A DNA stretch of 64,000 nucleotides from Oxytricha trifallax (Eukaryota > Ciliophora > Spirotrichea > Sporadotrichida > Oxytrichidae): positions 26,862-90,861 of the forward strand of contig ARYC01001235.1 in NCBI GenBank assembly GCA_000711775.1. The letters are read 5' to 3'. This document shows, piece by piece, positions 11,820 through 23,839 of this stretch. Below the pieces are notes generated by a model. It had not been told where the DNA came from, did not search any database, and saw only the letters and a list, made by a program, of their open reading frames with translations. The number at the start of each line of letters is the position of its first letter. The first letter of the stretch is position 1. Made by a program: the position numbers and the translations under genes.

Positions 11820-12218
11820 TAATTTATTATATTAAGTAAAATTAATAACTATAAAATAAATTTATTTAATGTTTTAATATTTAAATTCTTTTAAGGAAGT
11901 AAATTTATCACTTATCTATAGTTTATAATATAGCTTCTTTTTAATTACTAAATAAATTAAATTGGAATTAAACAATTCTTTTTAATTAAAGTATTTTAAT
12001 TATTTTTTTTTGAATGTTTTTGATTTTATATAATAGTAACATTATCAAGTTTAAAAATATTCGTAAATAAAGATAAAAAATTTCATTATTTATAAATTAT
12101 ATTTTATTAAGAATTTAGCTATCTAATTTATTCAATCATTAATAAAAATAACATAATCTTTCTAATTAAATTAGATTAATTCAATCATGATAGAGACTAT
12201 TTTCTTTGGATTTATTAA

Positions 12219-12430
12219 TGTAGCTGAGTAAGTCTCCATTCTTAGCATAGGGGAACACATTAAATATTTTTTATTATATCTTGCAGAGGAATTTACTTTC
12301 AAGGTGTTTAATGATGTGAACTTCATTGAGTAAGTCGTACTGCTGTTCCTCATCATCCAAGTCAAATTGCACAATCTTCATTGCATATTGGATGTTGTTT
12401 CGCTTCACCAAATGTACTTCACCGAGACTC
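12219..12430 (-). CDS. Gene A segments 2 and 4 (kinase N-lobe), locus 2
   Basis: Minus strand. 12430-~12280 reads SLGEVHLVKRNN, the YAMKIVQFD strand with the ATP-binding Lys, then LLNEVHIIKHL (helix C), ending at CTCTGCAAG. After a short AT spacer, 12259-12219 reads VFPYAKNGDLLSYI (hinge). The missing piece between them (CKSVDC...) is not here; it is present at 28649-28758 and 51531-51585, so these are non-consecutive segments lying side by side. Confidence 0.8.
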
Positions 12431-12614
12431 ACTTAAATTTATATATACTAAATTCGAAAACAATTATTTGATAATCTGTAGAAACAATTAATAACTAGCA
12501 TTTTGATGTCATTATAAATACAACTTCTATAAATATTTTTAAATCTCTCTATAAAATATGAGTGAAAATAAATTTTATAATTAAAATTAAGAAATATTAA
12601 ATTTTATCTCTATA

Positions 12615-12707
12615 ACTCCCTACTCCTATTTTTGATTAAACTAACTCATAATGTCCAAAGCCAGATATTTTGTTGGCAAACAATTCCTCTTTAAATTTAG
12701 TAAGCAT
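12615..12707 (-). CDS. Gene A segment 1 (kinase N-terminus), locus 2
   Basis: Starts at ATG (12705-12707) and reads MLTKFKEELFANK, then YELVQSKIGVGS, the beginning of the glycine loop. GAGT is shared with the start of segment 2 (12427-12430), and removing 12431-12614 gives IGVGSLGEVHL in frame, a complete Gly-rich loop. Confidence 0.8.
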
Positions 12708-12844
12708 TTTCCTGGCTACTTTTATTTTATTTAAGATATTTCTTTAATTCAATACAACAAATATTCTTATATTTCTATCTTATGCTATTTAGCAATTAAT
12801 CAATAAATTAAAATTTCTAAATTAAATTAAATCTTTTTTATTAT

Positions 12845-12862
12845 TGAAATCGTAAGTTCCAG
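12845..12862 (-). CDS. Gene A activation-loop fragment left of a TBE insertion
   Basis: Reads AGTYD on the minus strand. It is the remainder of the catalytic MDS at 18096-18298, cut by the TBE at 12866-18092. Joining the two sides through one copy of the AAT/ATT target duplication gives RKRSLAGTYD in frame, against [11 protein letters not shown] in intact copies. Confidence 0.75.
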
Positions 12863-12974
12863 CTAATTTAGACACCAAATCCCCTAAATAAGGTTTATAA
12901 ATTCTTTGATATGGCAAGATTTAAATAATCTTTAAGTTTATTTAATGAATATAAGGTTATTAAATTAAAACAAA

Positions 12975-13860
12975 CATTATCTCTTCTCCTTGTTGTATCT
13001 CTTGAATCTCGCTATCTAGAGGCTCTGTTTTTCTTCTAAAATTTTCTAGGATAAGACAGAGCTCTGACGAATTAATCTCTGAACCTAATATTTTTTAGTA
13101 CACAACTTCTTTCTCTATATGCTTATATGATAAAATTATTGATTATTTTTCAAGATTAGTCTCAAAGTAAGACATGAATTCTTTACTGGTTCCTAATATA
13201 ATAGCATAAACTGCCCATAAATTACACTAAATTGAGAATTTGTCATTTCCTCTGTCATATGAAATTAACCTGTTGTACCAAGAACCTTTGATAATATTAT
13301 AATATATTATATTAAGGCTCTATTGAGATAGGTTACTTACGACTTTTAAAGAGCAAAGGTTCAGCAAAATATATTAGGCTACAAATCCCTATGAATATAT
13401 CTAAGTTCATGCAACTCCTTGACATTCATTATCATATCTTATAGAATATCATTTAAGTCATCGTTGTACCTTTATGATATAGATTCACTTAGAGTAATTT
13501 CAAATTTCCTTATTCTTATAGTGATGAAACCTTAACCTAAAATAACACCATTTAACTTAACCAAAATTCTTGCTCTCAATTATTTTTTCCTCTCTAGGAT
13601 TAATATATTCGTTTGCAAATTCATTTTAATACAAATCATTAGTAGAATAGATTGCTGAAAGGTAATATCTTGTGCATGCTCATCTACCATTAAATATTTT
13701 GCCTTATTATAAACACTTAAGTGCAAGTAATCCTCAATTCAACTACTATGATTAGCAGTCTAAGCATTAATATGGTTCAATCTTATCAATAATTATTGTA
13801 CTTTTGCATCCTGGACATATTCAATTAAGGTATAACTCATATCTCTTCACTCTATTTTCT
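12975..13860 (-). pseudogene. TBE zinc-finger/kinase ORF remnant
   Basis: Minus strand, largely open in ciliate code but broken by in-frame TGAs. Reads KELHELRYIHRDLQPNIF (catalytic loop) and GTTG plus FHMTEEM (activation segment), then a Gln-rich tail. Its position relative to the 22-kDa and transposase ORFs identifies it as the counterpart of 42573-43813. The first TGA after the catalytic loop follows NIFC. Confidence 0.6.
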
Positions 13861-14296
13861 ATCTTAAACTATAATTTTGAAGACTTCTGTTTCAAACTAA
13901 AGGGATCCTTACTCTACCTCCCTCTATAATTAATAATTTCAGGCTTTTTAGTGGAACCACAGTTTAGCAATGTTTATTATCGAGCACCAAGAGATACTGA
14001 ATTCCGATTTAAGTTAGCCGCCATGTTTTAATTCAAATTTAAATTTCTATTATAATGCACTATTAACCTCTCTAATTAAGTCTTTTCTGTAAAAGAGTGG
14101 CATTGCAGAAATAATGGTTGATTTGAGGTGTTAGAAATCATAATTATTCTTAGTATATATCTATAATTTCCCTAATTTCATGATATTTTGATATTGATAT
14201 ATTAGCTTAAATAAAGTTAGGTTGGTACTGGTACCAATTATGACTAAATTATTTAAAAATTTTAAATAAAACTTCATTAGTTTAATATTTGTAATA

Positions 14297-15853
14297 TTAT
14301 CAAAATACAATTGATTTGGGAAATTGTGAAAATAAAATAAACATTTGAATTATAAGTATTTCTAACTGCCACTAATTAGAGAGGCTTACAGATCAAATTA
14401 GATTCACCCTACATACCGTTAAGTCTAAAGTGGTTGGATGCTTAAAGATGCTGATCGGTTTCACACATTTAGTTTTTGAAAATTTTTGGCAGATTTGGCA
14501 GGCTAATCTCGTAAGATTTCACGTGTATTATAGGGCGATTTGGCGGATTTGGCAGGTTTGGCAGTAGATTTAAAGATAATTATACTTTAATTTAAAATTA
14601 ATTTAAAATAATAATATGTTTAAAAATATAATACTAATTAATTTAATTATACTGAAATTTGGCACATTTGGCAGGTTTGGCACATTTGGCACCTGCCAAA
14701 TTATACAAAATGATGATTAGTGATTAAAGATAATTTAATTCTTAATATTATTAGTTTTAAGTATCGTGTGAGTTTATTAGTTTAATACATTGCGAATTTA
14801 TACAGCGATGGCTTCATTCACTATTAGTCGATGCTATCTATTACGGCGCCCACCTTTTGCATTATGCTTTCGCTATCTTAGGAATGCTCATTTGTTGATC
14901 TCTCTTCCTCTAGTCGTGTCATGAAGTACTTCGCCAAGTCAATCTAAGTAAATGGTAGTTTCCTATCAGCGTGCTTCTGCACCTTACTCAAGTCTATCAA
15001 ATGGCACCTTGACTTAAATGCTTCTTGATCAATTGTTTTAAGTTTCTTCAATGGCAAGGAATTAGTCGTAATCACTACTGCTGAATCCACGTATTCTAAT
15101 GCCACTTCTCCATATTTCGCCTCAGTTGAGTATCCCTGTCCCTCTAAAAGTCTTTTCATCTTAGCAATTCTGTCGCTTTTAAAGAAATGTTTGTCGTTCA
15201 TCTCGTCCATCAATACAATCTGTGGTTGGAATTTAACTGGGATCACTTGGAGTTTGAAATGGGATTGGCCCTCCTGAAGAACGTCGCACACAAATATCTA
15301 CTAGAGCATTCTGACTATTGTTGTCTTCCCAGTATCTGCACTACCATATAGACATACACAGCAACAGTGATCTCCATTAATCTCAATGTTTAAACTAATA
15401 ATATTAAGAATTAAATTATCTTTAATCACTAATCATCATTTTGTATAATTTGGCAGGTGCCAAATGTGCCAAACCTGCCAAATGTGCCAAATTTCAGTAT
15501 AATTAAATTAATTAGTATTATATTTTTAAACATATTATTATTTTAAATTAATTTTAAATTAAAGTATAATTATCTTTAAATCTACTGCCAAACCTGCCAA
15601 ATCCGCCAAATCGCCCTATAATACACGTGAAATCTTACGAGATTAGCCTGCCAAATCTGCCAAAAATTTTCAAAAACTAAATGTGTGAAACCGATCAGCA
15701 TCTTTAAGCATCCAACCACTTTAGACTTAACGGTATGTAGGGTGAATCTAATTTGATCTGTAAGCCTCTCTAATTAGTGGCAGTTAGAAATACTTATAAT
15801 TCAAATGTTTATTTTATTTTCACAATTTCCCAAATCAATTGTATTTTGATAAT
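14297..15853. mobile_element. Rep-helicase foldback element with iteron-like repeats
   Basis: Two arms of about 460 bp (14297-~14757 and ~15388-15853) are near-perfect reverse complements, from ATTATCAAAATAC inward. Each arm contains about nine copies of TTTGGCA/TTTGGCG, mostly in tight clusters. The unique 630-bp centre encodes a Rep-type helicase on the minus strand. The arms also share CTAACTGCCACTAATTAG-like sequence with the foldback at 22211-23223. No clear target duplication was found. It is nested in the decayed TBE, so it inserted later than that TBE. Confidence 0.75.
14818..15400 (-). CDS. Rep-type superfamily 3 helicase domain protein
   Basis: Seen on the minus strand: Walker A YGSADTGKTT, then Walker B IVLMDEM, motif C VVITTN, and a downstream FKSRCH with a candidate arginine finger, in the order and spacing of SF3 helicases of Rep proteins. 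Three or more in-frame TAG/TAA codons (for example LQQIF after Walker A) are read as Gln; the frame ends at TGA 14818-14820. No HUH endonuclease domain is present upstream; the frame runs into the inverted arm. Known: such Reps drive rolling-circle replication of small circular ssDNA viruses and plasmids. Inference: a captured Rep helicase adapted to the host code. A start codon is not clear. Confidence 0.75.
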
Positions 15854-16149
15854 AATTAAATTTTGGTACTTTTAAATATGTACTAATTAAAATTAAAAGA
15901 TTTAGTGCCAGTACTGATTAAATAATACAAATCTTATAATAATTAATGGAATTAAATTGATAATGCTAAAATCAACCAAGAAAGTTGTTAAATCTTCTGT
16001 AAACTTTCTCTACTTATCTTTACCATGTTGAAATCAAGATGTCCATATTTTATAATAAGTTTTGAGACAATAGGATTCAGAGATCTATAAATTTTAATTT
16101 AAAATTAAATATTGGAAGAGGAACAAAGATAGAATCATTCAATGACCAA

Positions 16150-16927
16150 ATGAATAGAGTTGAGGCAAAGGAAATAATTTAAAGAGTTAGAAGCACAGAA
16201 GATCTTTGTCGATACTTAACCTAACGTGGCTATAAATTTCATGATATTTCTTTCAACTATGAAACATACCATGATTGTTAAAATCAATACTTTGTGAATA
16301 TAAGACAACTTTTAAAATAAAGAGATTATACTAATTGATATTCCAAACTAAACTGAAATTTCATTAAATAATCTTTATGAGGACATTAAAAAGATGGGGA
16401 AGTGGTTTTTAAATCCTTTCTATTAAAAAAACCCTTCAAATAAATTACCAGAAAAGAACTTATTTTTCGGTGTTCTTGGTACAATAAAAGGAGCTTATGC
16501 CATAGAAATAATTGAAAAAGCTCAAATGAAAAGATATTTTATATCTCTTGAAGATTAGAAGAAGAAGGAATTCTTTTAAGCTCAGTTTAAATATATGAAC
16601 TTTAAAAGTATTCTTATCATTCAATAAAGCTTTAGAATTCAACTTGGTATGAAAATCTGGCTCTTATATATACTTTATGAAGAGCATGGTAAGGTTCATA
16701 GAGATAGAAAAGAGTAGACAGTTCAAAAAGTTAAGAAACACTTTAAAAAGAATATTTAAAAACTAGAGGAAATGAAAATTGATGGAGAAAATTACAGGAG
16801 AAAAGAATCTAGAACATGTCTGGTTATAGAAGAAAAGGGTATTGACGTTAGGATCAGATGTCTGACTTCAATATCCGAAGAAAAAAAGTAAGAGAAACCT
16901 AAACATCTTAGACTTGCTTTTAAGTGA
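16150..16927 (+). pseudogene. TBE 22-kDa ORF remnant
   Basis: Plus strand reads MNRVEAKEIIQRVRSTEDL, matching the start of the copy at 63216-63983. Further right, the ENLFFGVLGT-like stretch near 16455 matches the copy at 44716 (NFFFGVLGTQ). Frameshifts and odd stops interrupt it. Function of this TBE protein is not known to me. Confidence 0.6.
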
Positions 16928-16934
16928 ATTACTT

Positions 16935-17900
16935 CATTTAATGAAATATAAAAACTGATTTATAAATATTCAATCAACTTTCTTTCCACAAATTGTAACC
17001 TTATCTATACACGCTCTTAGAACGACACTGTATAAAGTCTACTGTATCGATTGGTTAATTATACATAAGGTAATACAGCAATAATGTCTTGAAGTAAGTC
17101 TTGAATTAACTAGAATAAAATTCAAATCCATCAAATTATGGGCTTAAGGAATGATGTAAGAGGAGTTATTTATAACTCTTTATAAACTTAATTATAATCC
17201 TTAGTCTTATGAGCTAAAAGGTTATCAACAAACGTATGGTCTTTTAGCCGCTATACTTCTCTCTTTGCTCATGATAAAACTCAATATACTCCTTTAACTT
17301 AAGAAATAGAGGATGAATGACATAACTTCTTAAGCAAGAATCTTCCTAATATCAGTTAAAATAGCGTGAGTGACAACTTTTAATTTTTAATCATTTACTT
17401 CTATATTATATCATACTTTATACCAGGAATTATTAATTAAAGTGTTGAAGGTGATTACAGCTTCATAAGCGTGTAAGAACTTAATGTAATATGTAAAGCC
17501 CTTTGTATTTAATCGAATATAATTTTTAAACAATTACTAAAAAGAAATGGTACTGTAAATCAATCAATATCTTCAAACTGTTGAGAGCCTTGAAATTAAT
17601 GTCATTTCTCATTTAAATAATATCTATATTCTAAGTATAAATAAGCACAATAGAAAATTTGCGGCAAAACATCAGATTTCGCAAATCAAGTCGAAAGTGG
17701 CCCCAACACTTCAAAGTTTTATAGTCACAGAGGTGGTGCAACATGAGTTTAATAGGACTTTATCTTCTTGCTGGATGTTTTAAAGTCCCAGAACTGAAAT
17801 TCCAAACAGCTAACCTGTAGTGATGCCTAACAGATGATGTAATCTTATTTAAAGTTTTGCTATAGCTGCATAACTTAGCAGTGGTTTGAATTAGACAATA
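16935..17900 (-). pseudogene. TBE transposase remnant (DDE type)
   Basis: Minus-strand position and residual motifs (a region reading like DNLSVHKT near 17225-17245) correspond to the transposases at 45372 and 62165. Many substitutions, several frame breaks. Not expected to be active. Confidence 0.55.
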
Positions 17901-18095
17901 TTTACACTTGAACCACACTTAACCCTAACCAGCAAATCAAAATACTCTTTATCATAATTAGACCCTAATTTTTCTAATTTTTATTTATCATTTTGAAAAT
18001 TTAGCCTTATTTCTATACTAACCCCAATAATACACTAACTCCTACAAATCAAAAAAAAACTTATGACCTCAAAAAGAAGTTTTGGAGTTTTGAAT

Positions 18096-18298
18096 GATCT
18101 CTTGCGCTTGGGTCTCTCTTCGCTCTTGGCTGCCATGCCGAAGTCGAATATCTTCAAACTGCTGTCATCGAGCACCAGGATTTTGGAGGGCTTTATGTCT
18201 CTGTGCATGATGTTACTTGAGTGTAGTTCAAGAAGACCCAGAACTATTAAAAATATTTTTCTTGGCATTTTCTTCTCAATGTAGCTGATGAGGACTAG
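18096..18298 (-). CDS. Gene A catalytic segment, locus 2 (cut by TBE)
   Basis: Minus strand reads ISYIEKKMP, a short spacer, then [34 protein letters not shown] and RPKRKRS, stopping exactly at the TBE target duplication. All catalytic residues (HRD, Lys and Asn of the loop, DFG) are present. Compared with sister copies it has KILVL for NILVL, losing the Mg-binding Asn of the catalytic loop, so this copy may be impaired. The remaining residues of the segment are at 12845-12862 beyond the TBE. Confidence 0.8.
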
Positions 18299-18949
18299 GT
18301 TTATATTATAAATTTTTTTTATTTATTGATAACTATTTACAAATTTTATTTTTTAAATCATTTCAAATTTTCCTATTTCAAAATGATTTTTGTTATTCAT
18401 GATTTATTTTTTTTATAAAACCTCAATGCACTTGAATTAAATTTTAAGTTTAAGAGAAATAATTAAATAATATTTGCAAAATAAATTTGAAATGGCTAAA
18501 AGTTCTGATAAATTTTTATAATCATCTTCTTCTAGGCCTAGTTTGAAAACACTCTCTATTAAAGCCCCATAAGTTATGATGGTTTCAAAAATGTAGATAT
18601 TTTATATAAATAAATAGACAGCAAGATTTTTATAATCTTGGAAAGAAAAGATCAGATAATTTAAATACATAAATTTTAATAATGTTTTTTTTACTTTTAA
18701 TAAATGTTAGATTACTCATATATTATGAGACTAAAACAATATTTAATCTGGTATCTATTATTATTTTCAATGTTTCTCTTATTATAATTTAAAATTAATT
18801 CTTTATTTTAGAGTTTTAAAATTTTAATCAATTAATGGAATTCTACCTCCACCAAAAAAAAGTCTCCGAGGATTTGAAACAGCTAAATTTTGCGAATCTA
18901 TTATAGCTTTTTTTTTAAAAATTAAATACTTAAATAAATTTGCTTATTG

Positions 18950-19797
18950 CATCCTTTGAAGAAAACTTTGGTACTAGGAAAGTGCTTATTCTATTATCTG
19001 ATCCTAATAATTTTATTTTATTTCTATTATATAGTCTATTTCATCATCCCCTTGAAGAAGGTACTCGCTTATTAGGATTTCAAACGCACAATTTTCGCTT
19101 AAATTTCTAGTCAAATTAATCAAATCAGGGTAAAACTCATTTGTTTTTATATCTAGAGGTTCGCTAATAAAATCATTGTAAGCGCCTCCACTTATTTGCT
19201 CTCTTTTCTTTTGGGGTGAGTATTAATTTATAGGTTTAAATTGAAATCTTAAAAGAAAACTTGCCAATTTTTTATCAAAGTCAAATTCTATACAAATATA
19301 TTTTAAAAAATGAAAAATTTAAATAAATCAAACAATTAGATGTATCAACATTTACTTTAAGGTTTAAACATTAATTTATAAAAACTACAAATTATAAGTA
19401 AAAGAATTTTATGTAAAGAAATATAAATTGACTGATTATTATAAATAAAAATCTAAATTCTCTTTATAAAGACATATTTGAACATTTAAGTTAATTAAAA
19501 ACCTCTATTAATATAATATACACCATTAATTTATCTTAAGAGTTATATTTCTTTCCAAAATCCTTTTTGTCTATTAATTAGCCAGTTGTTTAATGCTATT
19601 TAGTATAGTGTTGACATCATTCTGGGTAATTTCAAAAATCTAATTTTTACCAATTTCTTATTTGAATAAACTTTCTACAGTTATCTATTCATAAGAATAT
19701 TCATTAATTTCAGATAAAGTTTCAAGGTCACAAAAAATTACCTTAGTTTAACCAGATTTTTTTGAAACTAAAATGTTTTTTGCCGTCAAATCATTAA
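18950..19797 (-). CDS. Kinase-like gene C, copy C2 (MDSs)
   Basis: Two minus-strand coding blocks. 19797-19559 reads NDLTAKNILVSKK and VIFCDLETLS, a kinase catalytic loop and DFG region in which HRD is NDL and DFG is DLE, followed by a helix with NDVNTILNSIKQL. 19232-18950 reads SGGAYNDFISEPLD, NEFYPDLINL and CAFEILISEYLLQG, matching C1 and C3. An IES-like spacer of about 330 bp separates them. A further open stretch (ALIESVFKLGLEEDDY, 18590-18525) may be another block. Probably a catalytically altered kinase, by inference. Partner and role unknown. Confidence 0.65.
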
Positions 19798-19799
19798 AA

Positions 19800-22205
19800 A
19801 CTAATAAAATTTAATTTAATTTTTCATATTCATTAGAAAAATTGATAGTTCATACACATAAATTATAATTATTTGATTTTAAAGTTAATCAAAACTCCAA
19901 AGCCCCTATTAATTAATGTTTAAGTGATTTTTTGGGTATTTTAATAGTTGATAAATAGGGTTAGTAGAAAGATAATTACTTTTTGAAAAAGAAAAATAAA
20001 TATTAAGAAATTTAACTCATTTTATGATGATTATAATTTGAGACACCGCATATTATTAAGTTTAGTACGAATATAATAATAACTAAATTAAATAAATTTT
20101 TGATTATACAGCAATTGAGAAGCTTTTATACAAGAGTCCTTTGGTAATTATTTAAAATTTAGTCCAGCCACTTGAAATTAACTTTCAAAAACAACTTTTA
20201 GATTTTTCAAGCCTTACTAGACATCCTTCTACCATATGATTTTAAAGTTCTTAGCCCATTCTCAAATTTACTTATGAGCTGTGATAATTTATTGTAAATT
20301 TTTTGACATATTCATATTATCATATACTATAATTAAATTTATAAAAATATTATAATTACTATCAAGGTAGTCAAAAGTATTAAAAGACAAATCAATTTTA
20401 CAGTGCAATTTTATCTTAATAACTTTTTAGCTATATTTATAATAAAATGCAAAAACTTGGTAATATTTACTTTAGTTATTTCATTAAAATGAAGAAAGAA
20501 GACGTCCTTACTCTCAAAATATAAAAAATAAGCCTTGAAAAAGAAGTAGTTTATATTGTAATTATACCCATAAAAAGGTTGATACATTTTATTTCGGAAA
20601 ATTAAGTTTTCAAATGTATTGTCATTTTGTCGCATTTTTAAGCAAAAGTAGTTCCTAGATTTTATATAAATATATATAAAAAATAAAAACATGCAAGTAT
20701 GAATAATTATGTTTCTTATTGCTCCAGATTTAATAAAATAAATTCCAATAACGAAAACTAGTGCTCAAACACCTGTAAAATAATTTTATATAAGATACAC
20801 TTGAATAATCAACTCAAACTCATTCTTAATTACAAGTTATTAACAAAATTATCTCATTATTATAATGCAACTACTAATCCATAATCTTTTAAGTATTAAG
20901 ATTAAATTGATGGCAATTTAGTCATATAACCTAAAGAATCCTTGATATTTTAACACATTCATAATAGTTATCATTTTATTGATAAGAAATTTAAATATAG
21001 GGTATGTTCCACTATCATTTAGAACAGTAATGTTCAATTTTAAATATTGCAAATATATATAAATATCTTTTAATTTAAAGCCAATAAATTATATGTAATT
21101 ATTGGTTGACATTTTAACCATGAGACGGTACTTGATTCAAGAGGTACAAAAAAGAAAGGCAAATAAATTTATTTTATGATTAGTGTAAAATAATATTCAT
21201 TAAATTCACATTACATCTGCGTTTTAAATCTTAACCCCAATAAGAACCCTGATATCAATTAAAAATTGAATAACTAAAATTTATAATTAAAAGATTAGTG
21301 TTTTAAAATACTTTATGTCATTATTTATTATAAATATTTTTTGGTTTTTAATTGTGAGAATATCTATAATTATTTTTCTTTTATAATATCATAAATAATT
21401 ATGAAACCATCTTCTTCCTCACTAAATATAATTTAAGACATTTTTCATTCAAAAATTATTTTTTTATTATTTTTTCTTGATGATTATAAAAAAGAAAAAA
21501 ACTATTTAAAACATTCAAATTACTCAGAAATTTTTCAAAAAGTAATAATTCAAATTAAAATTTTAAAAATTTTACATTTTATGTCTTTTTATCAATAATA
21601 AGTATTTTTTGCAATTTTTTAAAAAAAGTTATCATAAAAAGTAATTTTTCTATAATTAGAGAAGAAATTTAAACTTAGTTTTTCTTAAAAAATTTTACGA
21701 TTTTTTAATGATATTTTATAAATTATTTACAATTAAATTGTATCAAATTTTTTTTTAAAAAATTTGTTTGAGAAAGGCAATTAAATTTAAATTTACATAA
21801 ACAATGATTTTTCCCAATTATATATATATCCGTTCAAATGCAAGACTGACAAAAATGTAAATATTTACTTCAAAATATGTTGCATTTAAATTAATATTGT
21901 AAAATAATATAATAAAAAATAAATTTCCTAATTGTCAATTTAGTAACTATCAGAATATGATTGTAAATCTCCATATTATTTGAAATCATAGACCAAATAT
22001 TTTTATGAGTATTTTAATTATAAAATATCAAAATTTTAGTATAAAAAATATTTTTAATTTTATTTATATATTTCAATTAAAATAATTAAATTGACTTTCT
22101 TAACCTTTAAAAATACATGCAACCATTATAAACAAATGATACCAGTATTTATTCGATTATCTGATTTCCAAACAAATTTTAAATTTTATAGAAATCAAAA
22201 ACTTT
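19800..22205. other. Mostly AT-rich DNA; possible coding scrap near 20110-20290
   Basis: On the minus strand 20290-20110 is slightly GC-richer and open for short runs, and might be another segment of gene C2, but no domain match could be seen. The rest shows nothing. Confidence 0.3.
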
Positions 22206-22210
22206 TGCTT

Positions 22211-23223
22211 TATTATTGATAAGATAAATAATATTAGGAAATTAGAGAAATACAAATATACTTAATAATTTATTATAGTAATCTTAACTGCAAATAATAG
22301 ATGACCGTTTAATTGTATTTTCTTTTAATTAACTTTTAATATTGATAAAATAGATAAGAATAGGAAGTTAAGAATCAAGTTTGTGATTTATATTTATTAG
22401 TAATTACAACTGCCAGAAATTAGGAGTGCTCTTAATTTTAATTAGATTTAGATTTAATATTAAATTAATTTTTAATCAAAAATATAATAAGTGCTCTAGT
22501 AGTCTGGCAGGGTCTTTAGCAGACCATTTTTAATTATATTTAGAAATTGCGAAATATTTGATGTTTTTCTATAATGAATGTAAAAGTTAGGCACACTCTT
22601 GCTGCTTAAAGTTATTATATGAAATCACACCTCTTCTTTGCTATAGAGTGATCTGACAAGTGTCAAGCGCGGTTTGTGCTTCATCTCCTGCTTAGAATTT
22701 CCTTTCTATTAATATGGCTTTTCAGTTGTTCGACAACATTTTTATGTGCTGCGTTAATCATAACGCTGACTATAAAACATTTTATGAAAATGGTGGGGTA
22801 CGTACAGATAATAAACCAGCGAGAGAGGGAGAGATACACTTGAGTAGATAGTTAAATGTTAATATCTTTTCATCTTTAATAATGATATTTCTAAAAATAA
22901 TTAAAAATGGTCTGCTAAAGACCCTGCCAGACTACTAGAGCACTTATTATATTTTTGATTAAAAATTAATTTAATATTAAATCTAAATCTAATTAAAATT
23001 AAGAGCACTCCTAATTTCTGGCAGTTGTAATTACTAATAAATATAAATCACAAACTTGATTCTTAACTTCCTATTCTTATCTATTTTATCAATATTAAAA
23101 GTTAATTAAAAGAAAATACAATTAAACGGTCATCTATTATTTGCAGTTAAGATTACTATAATAAATTATTAAGTATATTTGTATTTCTCTAATTTCCTAA
23201 TATTATTTATTTTATCAATAATC
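22211..23223. mobile_element. Foldback element related to the Rep-bearing element, different cargo
   Basis: Arms of about 330 bp (22211-~22540 and ~22895-23223) mirror each other. They contain ACTGCCAGAAATTAG and GGTCTGCTAAAGACC blocks; the former resembles the ACTGCCACTAATTAG of the Rep element arms. The unique 350-bp centre has GC-richer DNA and a plus-strand frame from ATG 22714 (MAFQLFDNIFMCCVNH) that stays open into the right arm. That product is unrecognised. Confidence 0.7.
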
Positions 23224-23839
23224 AAAATATCAATATTAAATTATTATTTTCTAATAAGATTTAAATATTAAATTTAATTAGTCTCGTTCCATTAAAAAAT
23301 TTTGACAAAATAGTTATCACTCCAAATGTTAACTCTGGTATAAAGTTTATGACGAGAAAGTCGGATATTTTGCTAAAATCTTTTTTTATATGATTGAAAA
23401 TTAATATTTTATATTCCTTAATTCATAATTTATATAATAATTTTTATAATTTAAATTTTGCTAATTTTTCTAGATCTTATAAAGAATTTTATTTGCTAAG
23501 TTTAATTAATAGTTTTGCTGATTAGTATTATAGATCATTGAATATTTTTAAATAAAATAATTATTTTTATAATCTATTTTTAAATTATCAGATTTCTGTA
23601 AAATTAAAGTAAGTTAGTTTTATTTGTATAAGTTTAAAAATTGATCATATTGCTTTCATTCAATACTTTTGCAAAATACATTCCCATAGTAGATGCAAAT
23701 TAATTAGTAATTTATTTATTAAATGACTTAATTTATTTTTATTATTTTTACTTATTTAATATCTAAAATTGTGACTGGTAAAAGAATATCAATTTGAATA
23801 TAAGATTTTATGAAATATAAAGATTTTATTGGGATATTA

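Larger units (their letters stand above)
12866..18092. mobile_element. Decayed telomere-bearing element (TBE) inserted in a kinase MDS
   Basis: The right end (RC) begins CAAAACTCCAAAACTTC, a decayed C4A4 repeat. The left end has TTAGACACCAAATCCCC, the same length of 17 nt. Both continue into TIRs (AGGTTTATAAATTCTTTG at left) like the TBE at 62043. AAT is duplicated at 12863-12865 and 18093-18095. Gene order matches the intact TBE at 42420: kinase-type ORF (minus), 22-kDa ORF (plus), transposase (minus). It is enlarged by the nested Rep foldback element at 14297-15853. Confidence 0.8.

Noticed and set aside
18063-18284. Plus-strand ORF over the kinase segment (similar ones at 31057 and 53294)
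   Set aside because: Exact antisense shadow of the minus-strand catalytic MDS; repeats only because the kinase copies repeat.
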